A stretch of 64,000 nt of DNA from Ruminococcus sp. AF41-9 (GTDB lineage Bacteria; Bacillota; Clostridia; Lachnospirales; Lachnospiraceae): positions 48,445 to 112,444 of the forward strand of contig NZ_QUDO01000008.1 in NCBI RefSeq assembly GCF_003477525.1. The letters run 5' to 3'. This document shows positions 34,074-42,278 of the stretch, piece by piece (positions within the stretch are counted from its first letter, which is position 1; the number at the start of each line of letters is the position of its first letter). The notes beneath the pieces were generated by a model that worked only from the letters and a program-made list of their open reading frames with translations, was not told the DNA's origin and searched no databases. Both the position numbers and the translations under genes were made by a program.

Positions 34074-34745
34074 ATGGGATGTAATATTGCCATCGACGGA
34101 CCTGCAGGAGCAGGAAAAAGCACCATCGCCAAAAAAGTGGCGAAAGAATTATCATTTATCTATGTAGACACAGGAGCCATGTACAGGGCAATGGCTTACT
34201 ACCTGTTAAATCATGGAGTAAATGGAGAAAACCAGCAGGAAATCGAAGAAGCATGTTCCGGCGCTGATATCTCCATTGAATATAAAAACGGAGAACAGAT
34301 CGTCCTCCTCAATGGAGAGAACGTCAACGCCATGCTCCGCACCGAAGAAGTAGGAAACATGGCATCCAAAAGCTCTGCAAACCCGAAAGTCAGAGAACAC
34401 CTTCTGAAACTCCAGAGAACTCTGGCAGAAAAGAATGATGTAGTCATGGACGGCAGAGACATCGGGACAACCATCCTTCCAAATGCAGAAGTAAAGATCT
34501 ACCTGACCGCCAGTGCTGAGACCAGAGCAAAAAGAAGAGCACTGGAATACGAGCAGAAAGGCGAATCATTCGACTACGACCAGATTTTCAAAGATATCGT
34601 AGAACGCGACGAAAGAGACATGAACCGCGCCGTATCCCCACTGAAACAGGCAGACGATGCAGTCCTTGTAGATTCTTCAGAAATGGGAATTGACGATGTC
34701 GTAAATGTCATCCTTAATGTATACAAAGAAAAAGTACAGAAATAA
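34074..34745 (+). CDS. cmk: cytidylate kinase
   Basis: Phosphorylates CMP/dCMP to the diphosphates. The 223-residue product begins MGCNIAIDGPAGAGKSTIAK (P-loop) and shows YVDTGAMYRAMAYYLL, VVMDGRDIGTTILPNAEVKI and RAVSPLKQADDAVLVDSS, all standard. CAGGAGG sits upstream of the ATG. The order cmk-ispH-rpsA is common in clostridia. Confidence 0.96.
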   Translation: MGCNIAIDGPAGAGKSTIAKKVAKELSFIYVDTGAMYRAMAYYLLNHGVNGENQQEIEEACSGADISIEYKNGEQIVLLNGENVNAMLRTEEVGNMASKSSANPKVREHLLKLQRTLAEKNDVVMDGRDIGTTILPNAEVKIYLTASAETRAKRRALEYEQKGESFDYDQIFKDIVERDERDMNRAVSPLKQADDAVLVDSSEMGIDDVVNVILNVYKEKVQK

Positions 34746-34825
34746 TATTCCGGATAATGAAAAAGAATCTGTTTATTCCATATGATATATGATATTGTCA
34801 GTGGACAGACTGAGAGGAATGGTTC

Positions 34826-35704
34826 ATGAAAGTAAAAGTAGCAGAAACAGCCGGCTTCTGCTTCGGTGTCAAACGTGCAGTGGACAAAGTCTACGAATTG
34901 ATTGATACTGAACAGAAACCAATCTTCACCCTGGGTCCCATCATCCACAACGAAGAAGTCGTAGCAGACCTGGAAGCCAAAGGTGTCCACGTCATCACAG
35001 AAGAGAACCTTGACACTCCCGACGACAATCTGCAAAACGGAATCGTAGTGATCCGATCCCACGGCGTCGGCAAAGCCATCTACGACAAACTGAAAGAAAA
35101 AGGCATCTCCTACGTGGATGTCACCTGTCCCTTCGTACTGAAGATCCACAGGATCGTAGAGAAAGAAAGTCTCGCCGGAAATCACGTCGTGATCATCGGT
35201 GACAAAAACCATCCGGAAGTTCAGGGCATCTGCGGATGGTGTCAGGGACCTTACACAGTACTCCAAAAACGCGAGGAAGCCGAACAATTTGTGCCTCCGG
35301 AAAGCAAAAAAATAAGTATTGTGTCCCAGACGACATTTAATTACAACAAATTTAAAGATTTAGTTGAAATTCTCCGCAAAAAGAGGTATGATAATAATGT
35401 TTTAAATATTCTTAATATTTTAAACACTATTTGTAATGCTACCGAAGAACGGCAGAAAGAAGCAAAAAACATAGCCGGAGAGGTAGACACTATGCTGGTC
35501 GTAGGCGGCCGGCACAGTTCCAATACTCAAAAGCTGTTTGAAATATGCAAAAAGGAATGTGGAAATACTTACTATATACAAACACCTGTAGACTTGGATT
35601 CTGAAATGTTCCAATGCAGTAGTTATGTAGGTATTACAGCAGGGGCTTCCACCCCAAACAAAATTATTGAGGAGGTTCAAGAACATGTCAGAATTAAGTT
35701 TTGA
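34826..35704 (+). CDS. ispH: 4-hydroxy-3-methylbut-2-enyl diphosphate reductase
   Basis: Last enzyme of the MEP isoprenoid pathway, a 4Fe-4S reductase making IPP and DMAPP. Its 292 residues show the Fe-S cysteines in ETAGFCFGVKRAV, VTCPFV and NTICNAT, substrate residues in GPIIHNEEVV and HPEVQGI, and the C-terminal SSNTQKL and VGITAGASTP. The last third, from about base 35330, is much more AT-rich than the first. It overlaps rpsA by 20 nt in another frame, so the two are separate proteins rather than the IspH-S1 fusion found in some clostridia. Confidence 0.94.
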   Translation: MKVKVAETAGFCFGVKRAVDKVYELIDTEQKPIFTLGPIIHNEEVVADLEAKGVHVITEENLDTPDDNLQNGIVVIRSHGVGKAIYDKLKEKGISYVDVTCPFVLKIHRIVEKESLAGNHVVIIGDKNHPEVQGICGWCQGPYTVLQKREEAEQFVPPESKKISIVSQTTFNYNKFKDLVEILRKKRYDNNVLNILNILNTICNATEERQKEAKNIAGEVDTMLVVGGRHSSNTQKLFEICKKECGNTYYIQTPVDLDSEMFQCSSYVGITAGASTPNKIIEEVQEHVRIKF

Positions 35705-36764
35705 ACAGATGCTGGAAGATTCCGTAAAAACTATCAGAAATGGAGAGATTGTACAGGGTACTGTCATCGATGTAAAAGAAGATGAGATTATTCTGAATAT
35801 CGGTTATAAAGCAGACGGTATTATCACAAAGAACGAATACTCTAACGATGCAAGCCTTGTACTCACTGATGCTGTTCACGTTGGCGACACAATGGAAGCA
35901 AAAGTTCTCAAAGTAAACGATGGAGAAGGTCAGGTAACTCTTACTTATAAGAGACTGGCAGCAGAGAAAGGAAATAAACGTCTTGAAGAAGCATTTGAGA
36001 ATCAGGAAGTATTAAAAGCTCCTGTAACTCAGGTACTCGATGGCGGACTTTGTGTAAACGTAGACGAAGCAAGAGTATTCATTCCTGCAAGCCTCGTATC
36101 CGACACATATGAGAAAGACCTTTCCAAATATGCAGATCAGGAGATCGAATTCGTAATCACAGAATTCAACCCGAGAAGACGCCGCATCATCGGTAACCGT
36201 AAGCAGCTTCTTCTTGCTGAGAAAGCAGAGAAACAGAAAGAATTAATGGAAAAGATCCATGTTGGTGACACTGTAGAAGGTGTTGTTAAGAATGTTACAG
36301 ATTTCGGTGCATTCGTTGACCTTGGCGGTGCAGACGGACTTCTTCACATTTCCGAAATGTCCTGGGGCAGAGTAGAGAATCCGAAGAAGGTATTCACTGT
36401 TGGCGAGAAGCTGAAAGTCCTGATCAAGGATATCAATGGAGATAAGATTGCACTTTCCCTGAAATTCCCAGAGGAGAATCCATGGCTCACAGCAGCTGAG
36501 AAATTTGCTGTAGGAAACGTAGTAAAAGGTAAAGTTGCACGTATGACAGACTTCGGTGCATTCGTAGAACTTGCACCTGGAGTAGACGCACTCCTTCACG
36601 TATCCCAGATTTCCAGAGAGCACGTTGCAAAACCAGCAGACGTACTGTCAATCGGACAGGAAATCGAAGCTAAGGTTGTTGACTTCAACGGCGAAGACAA
36701 GAAGATCAGCCTGAGCATGAAAGCTCTTGAAGCACCGGCAGCTGAGGAAGCTACAGAAGAATAA
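35685..36764 (+). CDS. rpsA: S1 RNA-binding domain protein (30S ribosomal protein S1 homologue)
   Basis: A 359-residue protein with at least three, probably four, S1 domains: GEIVQGTVIDVKEDEIILNI, a degenerate second repeat, GDTVEGVVKNVTDFGAFVDL, and GNVVKGKVARMTDFGAFVEL with DALLHVSQISREHV. It binds mRNA on the ribosome. A TTG at 35667 is in frame, but ATG 35685 has GGAGG at 35670-35674 inside ispH, and MSELSFEQMLE is the normal start. The overlap with ispH implies translational coupling. Confidence 0.93.
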   Translation: MSELSFEQMLEDSVKTIRNGEIVQGTVIDVKEDEIILNIGYKADGIITKNEYSNDASLVLTDAVHVGDTMEAKVLKVNDGEGQVTLTYKRLAAEKGNKRLEEAFENQEVLKAPVTQVLDGGLCVNVDEARVFIPASLVSDTYEKDLSKYADQEIEFVITEFNPRRRRIIGNRKQLLLAEKAEKQKELMEKIHVGDTVEGVVKNVTDFGAFVDLGGADGLLHISEMSWGRVENPKKVFTVGEKLKVLIKDINGDKIALSLKFPEENPWLTAAEKFAVGNVVKGKVARMTDFGAFVELAPGVDALLHVSQISREHVAKPADVLSIGQEIEAKVVDFNGEDKKISLSMKALEAPAAEEATEE

Positions 36765-36801
36765 TTAAGAGGTTAATCATAACATACTTATGAATATCCA
36801 G

Positions 36802-36848
36802 CAACCGGCTTTGTATGAGACCAATCATATAAAGCCGGTTGATTTTTT
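36802..36848 (+). terminator. terminator after rpsA
   Basis: CAACCGGCTTT (36802-36812) pairs with AAAGCCGGTTG (36831-36841), followed by ATTTTTTG. The loop has a further TATGA/TCATA pair. It separates the housekeeping block from the capsule locus. Confidence 0.9.
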
Positions 36849-36894
36849 GAAAGAAAATTTTTACAGACAAACAGATAACAGGAGGGGTGACAGA

Positions 36895-37617
36895 ATGTCC
36901 GGGAAGGGACTATACGATATACACTGCCATATTGTACCGGGAGTAGACGATGGGGCCACAGATATAGAGGAAACCAGAAAACTGCTTCAGATGGAGTATG
37001 ATCAGGGGGTACGAACAATCATAGCGACACCTCATTTTCGGTTTCGGATGTTTGAGACACCTGTAGAGAGAGTAAAACAGCAGTTTCAAATGGTAGAGAA
37101 GGCAGCTGCGGAAATTGCCCCGGATCTTCAGGTATATTCCGGCTGTGAATTTCATGCAAATATGGAAATGCTTCCAATGCTCAGAGAACAGAGGGTGATG
37201 ACAATGGCCGGTTCCCGATATGTCCTGACAGAGTTTTCTCATAATTCAGAAGAAAATTACATCCTTGAACGGTTAAATGCACTGCTTTCCGGAGGCTATA
37301 AACCAATCGTAGCACATATAGAGCGCTATGAGGCAACACGCACCAGCCTGGATTTTGTGGAAGAGCTGGTGGGAATGGGTGCATATATGCAGATAAATGC
37401 AGACAGCATCGCAGGAAAGGACGGCTTTTTCACCCGGAGATATTGCAATAAAGTAATGAAATCCGGCCTTCTTCATTTTGTTGGTTCAGACTGTCACAAC
37501 AGCACCAGAAGGATCAGCAGGATCGGAGAGGCATATAATAGGGTCATTGCCAAATTCGGTCAGGACTATGCGGATGAGCTTTTTATCCATAATCCCGCGC
37601 AAATTATAAAAAAATAG
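36895..37617 (+). CDS. cpsB: capsule-type tyrosine-protein phosphatase (CpsB/YwqE-like, PHP fold)
   Basis: Mn-dependent PHP phosphatase that dephosphorylates the BY-kinase of a capsule system. Its 240 residues show the metal ligands in DIHCHIVPGVDDGA, ATPHFRFRMFE, CEFHANMEM, IVAHIERY and HFVGSDCHNS. The frame extends upstream to 36790, but GGAGGGG at 36881-36887 supports ATG 36895, and the upstream part is the rpsA terminator. First gene of the polysaccharide locus. Confidence 0.93.
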   Translation: MSGKGLYDIHCHIVPGVDDGATDIEETRKLLQMEYDQGVRTIIATPHFRFRMFETPVERVKQQFQMVEKAAAEIAPDLQVYSGCEFHANMEMLPMLREQRVMTMAGSRYVLTEFSHNSEENYILERLNALLSGGYKPIVAHIERYEATRTSLDFVEELVGMGAYMQINADSIAGKDGFFTRRYCNKVMKSGLLHFVGSDCHNSTRRISRIGEAYNRVIAKFGQDYADELFIHNPAQIIKK

Positions 37618-37713
37618 AACTGCAGATTGATTTTTTCTACTTGTTGCGATACAATAAATTCGATTTATGTCAAAAACTATAACTATAATGAAAGAGGAAA
37701 AGGAAAATATCAG

Positions 37714-38493
37714 ATGTTAGACGATATGAACAATAACCTGGATACCATCAGAGTACAGGGACCTGATGTCAATGATGACGAAGTTGAAATTGACTTATTG
37801 GAAGTATTTTATGCACTTAAGAAGAAAATTCTGCTGATACTGGTGGTTGCCCTTGCCGGCGGATGTATTGCAGCTGCATGTACCCAGTTTCTGATGACGC
37901 CGATCTACAGCTCTACCTCCAGTATCCTTGTACTTTCCAAGGAAACAACATTGACCTCCCTGGCGGATCTGCAGTTAGGAGCCAGCCTGACAAGCGATTA
38001 CACAGTGCTGATCAAAAGTACGCCTGTACTGGAGCAGGTAATTTCAAATCTGGACCTGGACATGAAAGTCGAAGAGCTGAAAGAAAATGTAACCATCAAT
38101 AACCCATCAGACACCCGTATTCTGGAGATTACAGTCGATAATCCGGATTCTGCAATGGCGAAGACAATAGTAGATGAGATTGCCAATGTTTCTTCCGCTT
38201 ATATTGGAGATAAAATGGAAGTAATCCCTCCCAAGATCATAGAGGTTGGTAAGATTGCTACACAGAGAACTTCTCCAAGCGTAGCGAAGAATGCAGTAAT
38301 TGGTTTCCTGATCGGATTTCTTGCCTGTGCAGCAATTGTGGTTGTATATGCTGTTATGGATGATACGATTAAGACAGAAGAGGATATTGAGAAATATCTG
38401 GGAGTATCTGTTCTGGCCAAGGTTCCTGACAGAAAAGATTATGTAAATATGAAGAACAGGAAACAAAAGAATAAGAAGAAAAAGCATCATTAA
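37714..38493 (+). CDS. cpsC: Wzz/CpsC-type chain-length and kinase-activator protein
   Basis: A 259-residue membrane protein with two transmembrane helices bracketing an extracellular coiled region. The N-terminal VEIDLLEVFYALKKKI precedes helix 1 (ILLILVVALAGGCIAAA); helix 2 is VAKNAVIGFLIGFLACAAIVVVYA. A Lys-rich tail follows (KNRKQKNKKKKHH). CpsC-type proteins activate the separate BY-kinase and set polymer length. GGAAAA precedes ATG 37714; the open frame upstream lacks an SD and is probably non-coding. Confidence 0.9.
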   Translation: MLDDMNNNLDTIRVQGPDVNDDEVEIDLLEVFYALKKKILLILVVALAGGCIAAACTQFLMTPIYSSTSSILVLSKETTLTSLADLQLGASLTSDYTVLIKSTPVLEQVISNLDLDMKVEELKENVTINNPSDTRILEITVDNPDSAMAKTIVDEIANVSSAYIGDKMEVIPPKIIEVGKIATQRTSPSVAKNAVIGFLIGFLACAAIVVVYAVMDDTIKTEEDIEKYLGVSVLAKVPDRKDYVNMKNRKQKNKKKKHH

Positions 38494-38512
38494 TTGATGG
38501 AGGGGTTGAATC

Positions 38513-39223
38513 ATGAAGGCACTCAATTTAACAGATAAAAGAAAGCCGGACTATTTCTACAGCGAGGCTATTAAAACTCTGCGTACCAATATTCAGCTCT
38601 CAGGCCAGAGCATAAAGACCATTCTGGTTACAAGCTGTTTTCCTAATGAGGGAAAAAGCGATGTAGTGCTCAGCCTGGCCCAGGAGCTTGGCAGCATAGG
38701 CAAGAAGGTCCTTCTGCTGGATGCAGATATCAGAAAGACGGCATATGCGGGCCGATTGGGAGTTGAGGAAGAGGTATATGGACTTTCCCAGCTGCTCAGT
38801 GGCCAGGTAGGACTGCAGGATATTATTTATTCCACTAATTTTCCGAATATGAGCATTATCTTCGGAGGACCCAGTGCACCCAATCCTTCAGGACTTCTCA
38901 GTGAGAATGTTTTTAAGGTATTCCTGAAGGGAATCCGGAAATATTATGACTACATATTGATTGATACACCGCCCATTGGAACAGTTATTGATGCAGCAGT
39001 AATTGGAAAATACTGCGATGGTGCAATCTTTCTGATCCAGCCCGGCAATGTCAGATACCGGGATGCACAGAAAGCATTTCGACAGCTTGAGAGAAGTGGC
39101 TGCCGTGTTCTGGGAGCTGTTATGAATAAGATAGATACTACGGATGACAAGTATTATTCCTCTTATTACAAACATTATGGCGAATATTACAAGAAAGATG
39201 ACGACGGGACTCAGATAAACTAA
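38513..39223 (+). CDS. cpsD: BY-kinase (CpsD-type tyrosine kinase)
   Basis: Cytoplasmic autokinase of 236 residues that controls capsule polymerisation. Walker A reads PNEGKSD, a variant of GEGKST, with the second-last Lys and Ser kept; Walker A' is LLLDADIRKT; Walker B is YILIDTPP. The C-terminal tyrosine cluster YYSSYYKHYGEYY is the autophosphorylation tail. The pair with the Wzz-like gene 20 nt upstream is the standard split Gram-positive arrangement. GGAGG lies upstream. Confidence 0.93.
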   Translation: MKALNLTDKRKPDYFYSEAIKTLRTNIQLSGQSIKTILVTSCFPNEGKSDVVLSLAQELGSIGKKVLLLDADIRKTAYAGRLGVEEEVYGLSQLLSGQVGLQDIIYSTNFPNMSIIFGGPSAPNPSGLLSENVFKVFLKGIRKYYDYILIDTPPIGTVIDAAVIGKYCDGAIFLIQPGNVRYRDAQKAFRQLERSGCRVLGAVMNKIDTTDDKYYSSYYKHYGEYYKKDDDGTQIN

Positions 39224-39285
39224 TTTGGATCATTATCCGTAACTCAGATAAAACCGTAATTAACAGTAAAGGAAAAAATGGAAAA

Positions 39286-40259
39286 GTGAGCAGAACAAAA
39301 AAGAAAAAAAGAAAAAAGATAAATATATTGTTGGGGTTTCTATGTATTCTGCTTGCAGGTGTCCTGGGATCTATTCTTGTGATAAATTACAAGGCACAGC
39401 AGGAAGAATACAGACACCTGTCAGAGATAGCAGATAACCAGCAGAGCGGAATTGAAGATTACGAATCCGTAAAAGAGCACGCAAAGCAGCTGAAGGAAGA
39501 ATCTTCCGGAGACACCGGAGAAGAGAAAGCTGCTGAAACGGATGAGAACTCTACAGATTCAGATTCTGCAGAGGATGCTTACGCAGATCAGTCAGAGCCT
39601 GCAGAGCAGGAAACACAGCCGGAACAGGCACAGCAGGAGCCTGCCACTGCTTCCGGTATTGTATGTTGGGGAGATGACCTGATTAATGGCGAGGCGTCCG
39701 GTACTTATTCTTATGTGACAGTACTTCAGAAGCTTCTGACAGACAATGGATATAATCTGCCAGTGATCAATAAGACCATTCAGGGAGGCGGAACACTTTC
39801 CATGATGAAAATGGCAGGTGTGAGTGATGAAACCCTCCAGGGATATATTGCAAAGCATCAGCAGGCTGCAAATGGTGCACAGCTGAATATAACTGAGACC
39901 GGAATCCGTGATCTCACAGAGGAACAGACTACACGAAATGACATTGACTGTATTCCTGTGATCTTTATGGGATACTATGGCGGATGGAATCACGATCCGG
40001 CTGAGCTTGCAGAACAGCAGGAACAGATCCTGAATACATTCCCAAACAAAGACCGTTTCATTGTCGTGGGCACAGGCCCGATGGATGGCACAGTAACCTC
40101 TGCGGCACTGGATCAGGTGCTGTCACAGAAGTGGGGAGAGCATTATATCAGCCTTGCCGGTGTGACCGGACAGCCGGCTGCCAGTTATGAGGCCAGCAGG
40201 CCATGGCAGAAGCAGTCTTACAGAAGCTGCAGGAGCTGAATTACATCAGCAAAGCCTGA
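39286..40259 (+). CDS. membrane-anchored SGNH/GDSL-like protein with altered catalytic block, frameshifted near C-terminus
   Basis: An N-terminal Lys-rich start and one helix (INILLGFLCILLAGVLGSIL) are followed by an acidic Gln/Glu linker (residues about 50-118) and a domain resembling SGNH hydrolases: IVCWGDDLINGEASGTYSY where CWGDSLT is usual, VINKTIQGGGTLSMMK, and VIFMGYYGGW. The nucleophile Ser of GDS is replaced by Asp. As written the frame ends at 40239 in a nonsense tail. Adding one C at 40193-40194 restores QQAMAEAVLQKLQELNYISKA ending at 40259. It may be a glycan-binding or deacetylase-like pseudoenzyme. It is extracytoplasmic, within the capsule regulatory head. Confidence 0.65.
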
Positions 40260-40318
40260 TCCTATAAAAGGAATAGGATGAAATACAGAACACAGACAAA
40301 ATATAGAATAACGAAGGA

Positions 40319-41353
40319 ATGAAAATGAAAAAAACAGGAAAAGAAGTTATCCGTCAGCGGAAAATTCATATGGTCCTGATTATAATTCTGATCATTATCC
40401 TTGCTGCTGCCGTTGGTGGCTATTATCTCATACAGCAGACAAAAGCAGTTACTCCCAGGGACAGTGAGGGCAGTAGTGCGCAAAGCCGGACAGTTCCCAA
40501 GGAGAACAGTGATACTGTGGAATACAAGGGTGAGACTTACAAATATAATGATCATCTCAGCAATTACCTGTTTCTGGGAATTGATACCAGAAATCCGGTA
40601 GACACCTATGAGACCCAGGAGGACGCCGGACAGGCAGATGCCATCTTTGTGGTATCTATGGATCGGGCGACAGAGAAGCTTAAGGTTCTGTTTGTGCCAA
40701 GAGATTCCATGGCCAGGATAGAGGTATTCAATCCATCCGGCAAGAGCCTTGGTGAAACGACAGATCACATTAATATACAGTATGCATTCGGCGATGGTAA
40801 ACAGAAAAGCTGTGAACTGATGAAGAAAGCAGTGTCAAATCTGCTGGACGGACTTCCCATTCAGGGATATTGTGCCATGAATATGGATGGAATTGCAGTA
40901 GTCACTGATTTCGTAGGCGGAGTACAGATCACGGTTCCTGACGACAGTCTTGAGGATGTAGATCCGGAATTTAAGAAAGGCGCTGTTGTAGAGATTACAG
41001 GAGAGAATGCAGAAGAGTTTGTACGACATAGGGACATTGACAGGACGCAGAGTGCTCTGGTCCGGCAGGAAAGACAGAAGACCTATCTCAGCGCACTGGT
41101 TCAGAAAGCGCAGGAAAAGGCAGCTGAGGATGCCGGATTTGTAACAGACCTCTATGACAGTATTAAGAGCTATACAGTGACAAATATGGGAAATGATATA
41201 TTTGCCAAGCTTCTGGCAGCATCCGGAAACGGGATTACTGATACAGAGACTGTACCTGGTGAAGGAACCCAGGGAAAGAACTTTGATGAGTATCATGTGG
41301 ATGAAGATGGATTGTCGGACTTGATTATCTCCATGTTTTATGAGAAAATATAA
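40319..41353 (+). CDS. LytR-CpsA-Psr (LCP) family protein
   Basis: Membrane-anchored phosphotransferase that attaches the finished polysaccharide to peptidoglycan. The 344-residue product has one N-terminal helix (MVLIIILIIILAAAVGGYY) and an extracellular LCP domain: NYLFLGIDTR, ADAIFVVSMD, LFVPRDSMARI with the conserved Arg-Asp, GLPIQGYCAMNMDGIAVVTD, and VRHRDIDRTQSALVRQERQK. These match the polyprenyl-phosphate binding Arg/Asp set. GAAGGA precedes the ATG. Confidence 0.9.
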   Translation: MKMKKTGKEVIRQRKIHMVLIIILIIILAAAVGGYYLIQQTKAVTPRDSEGSSAQSRTVPKENSDTVEYKGETYKYNDHLSNYLFLGIDTRNPVDTYETQEDAGQADAIFVVSMDRATEKLKVLFVPRDSMARIEVFNPSGKSLGETTDHINIQYAFGDGKQKSCELMKKAVSNLLDGLPIQGYCAMNMDGIAVVTDFVGGVQITVPDDSLEDVDPEFKKGAVVEITGENAEEFVRHRDIDRTQSALVRQERQKTYLSALVQKAQEKAAEDAGFVTDLYDSIKSYTVTNMGNDIFAKLLAASGNGITDTETVPGEGTQGKNFDEYHVDEDGLSDLIISMFYEKI

Positions 41354-41445
41354 ACGGATCTTACTGTTATATTGCTTTGAGATAGTTCGTACAGATGTCT
41401 GTGCGATTATCTATATAAAATAAAATCCAAAAGGAGAGATGCATT

Positions 41446-42048
41446 ATGAAAATTGCAAAGAAATTCATGACACTTGCCTTAGCTGCTGCACTGGGTGTAG
41501 GATGTGCTGCTGTAGGTGCCAGTGCAGCAGGAAGCCGCACAAACGCAATTACAGTATCTGCTGAGCAGGCGGGAGTCTATGAAGTTGCTCAGAAGATTGA
41601 AGAAACAGAAGGCTTCGCAGATCTGAAGACAGAACTGCCTGCAGTAGCTGATGCTTTCACAAAAGTTAATGAAGGTAAAATGGAAGTAACTGAATTTGCA
41701 GATGTTCTGAAAACTCTTGCTGAAGAGACAACAGATGAGACAGTGAAAGCTGCTATCGAAGAACTGGTTGAGAAGCTTGACGGAAAAGAATTTGTTACAG
41801 GTTTTGACGAATTCAAGGTTCTGGATCTGGACAAAGCAGAGAAGAATGCTGATGGTAAATACGAAGTTGAAATCGCTGTTCCAAGCATCACAGATACTAT
41901 GAAGAACGTTCAGCTTGTAACATACAGCAAAGAAGATGCTAAGAAATGGCAGATCGTTGATCCGATCAGCGTTGACAAAGAGAACAAAACTCTTGAAGTT
42001 GCATTAGATGACGGTGCTTTCTTCACAGTAGTTGCAGACGCTGAATAA
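41446..42048 (+). CDS. secreted protein of unknown function
   Basis: This 200-residue product has a clear signal peptide (KKFMTLALAAALGVGCAAVGASA) and an acidic, Glu/Lys-rich mature part with no family I recognise. Codons are those of a well-expressed gene (AAA, GAA, GTT-rich) with AAGGAGAGA upstream. The mature region alternates helical (AVADAFTKVNEGKMEVTEFA) and beta-like parts (YEVEIAVPSITDTMKNVQLV), suggesting a small folded extracellular domain. It sits between the LCP gene and the priming transferase with its own terminator, so it may be an independent surface protein. Confidence 0.75.
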   Translation: MKIAKKFMTLALAAALGVGCAAVGASAAGSRTNAITVSAEQAGVYEVAQKIEETEGFADLKTELPAVADAFTKVNEGKMEVTEFADVLKTLAEETTDETVKAAIEELVEKLDGKEFVTGFDEFKVLDLDKAEKNADGKYEVEIAVPSITDTMKNVQLVTYSKEDAKKWQIVDPISVDKENKTLEVALDDGAFFTVVADAE

Positions 42049-42075
42049 TTAATTCAATAATTTAAACTCAAAATG

Positions 42076-42103
42076 CAGTCGCCAGAGATGGCGGCTGTTT
42101 TTT
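42076..42103 (+). terminator. terminator after the secreted protein gene
   Basis: CAGTCGCCA, loop GAGA, TGGCGGCTG, then TTTTTT: a 9-bp stem with one G-U pair. Confidence 0.9.
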
Positions 42104-42203
42104 GGATTCTTTAATATTTTTGTTAAATAATTTATAAAAAAGCTTGATTTGGCAAAATTACTTTGTTGAAAAAGATATATTTAGATGAATGTCGACAGAA
42201 ACA

Positions 42204-42232
42204 TTGACAAAATATTTCATATTATATAAAAT
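42204..42232 (+). promoter_or_regulatory. sigma-A promoter of the priming transferase and glycan genes
   Basis: TTGACA (42204-42209), 17 nt, TAAAAT (42227-42232), about 47 nt before the start codon. It suggests the assembly genes are transcribed separately from the regulatory head. Confidence 0.75.
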
Positions 42233-42278
42233 TACCTGTAGTGAAAAAATGTGCGATGAAGGAAGATGAAAAGAAAAT

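Noticed and set aside
34826..36764. IspH-S1 fusion protein as found in some clostridia
   Set aside because: The two frames differ, ispH has its own stop at 35704, and rpsA has its own SD and ATG at 35685.
36790..36894. N-terminal extension of the CpsB-type phosphatase
   Set aside because: The extra codons are the rpsA terminator hairpin; the SD at 36881-36887 points to ATG 36895.
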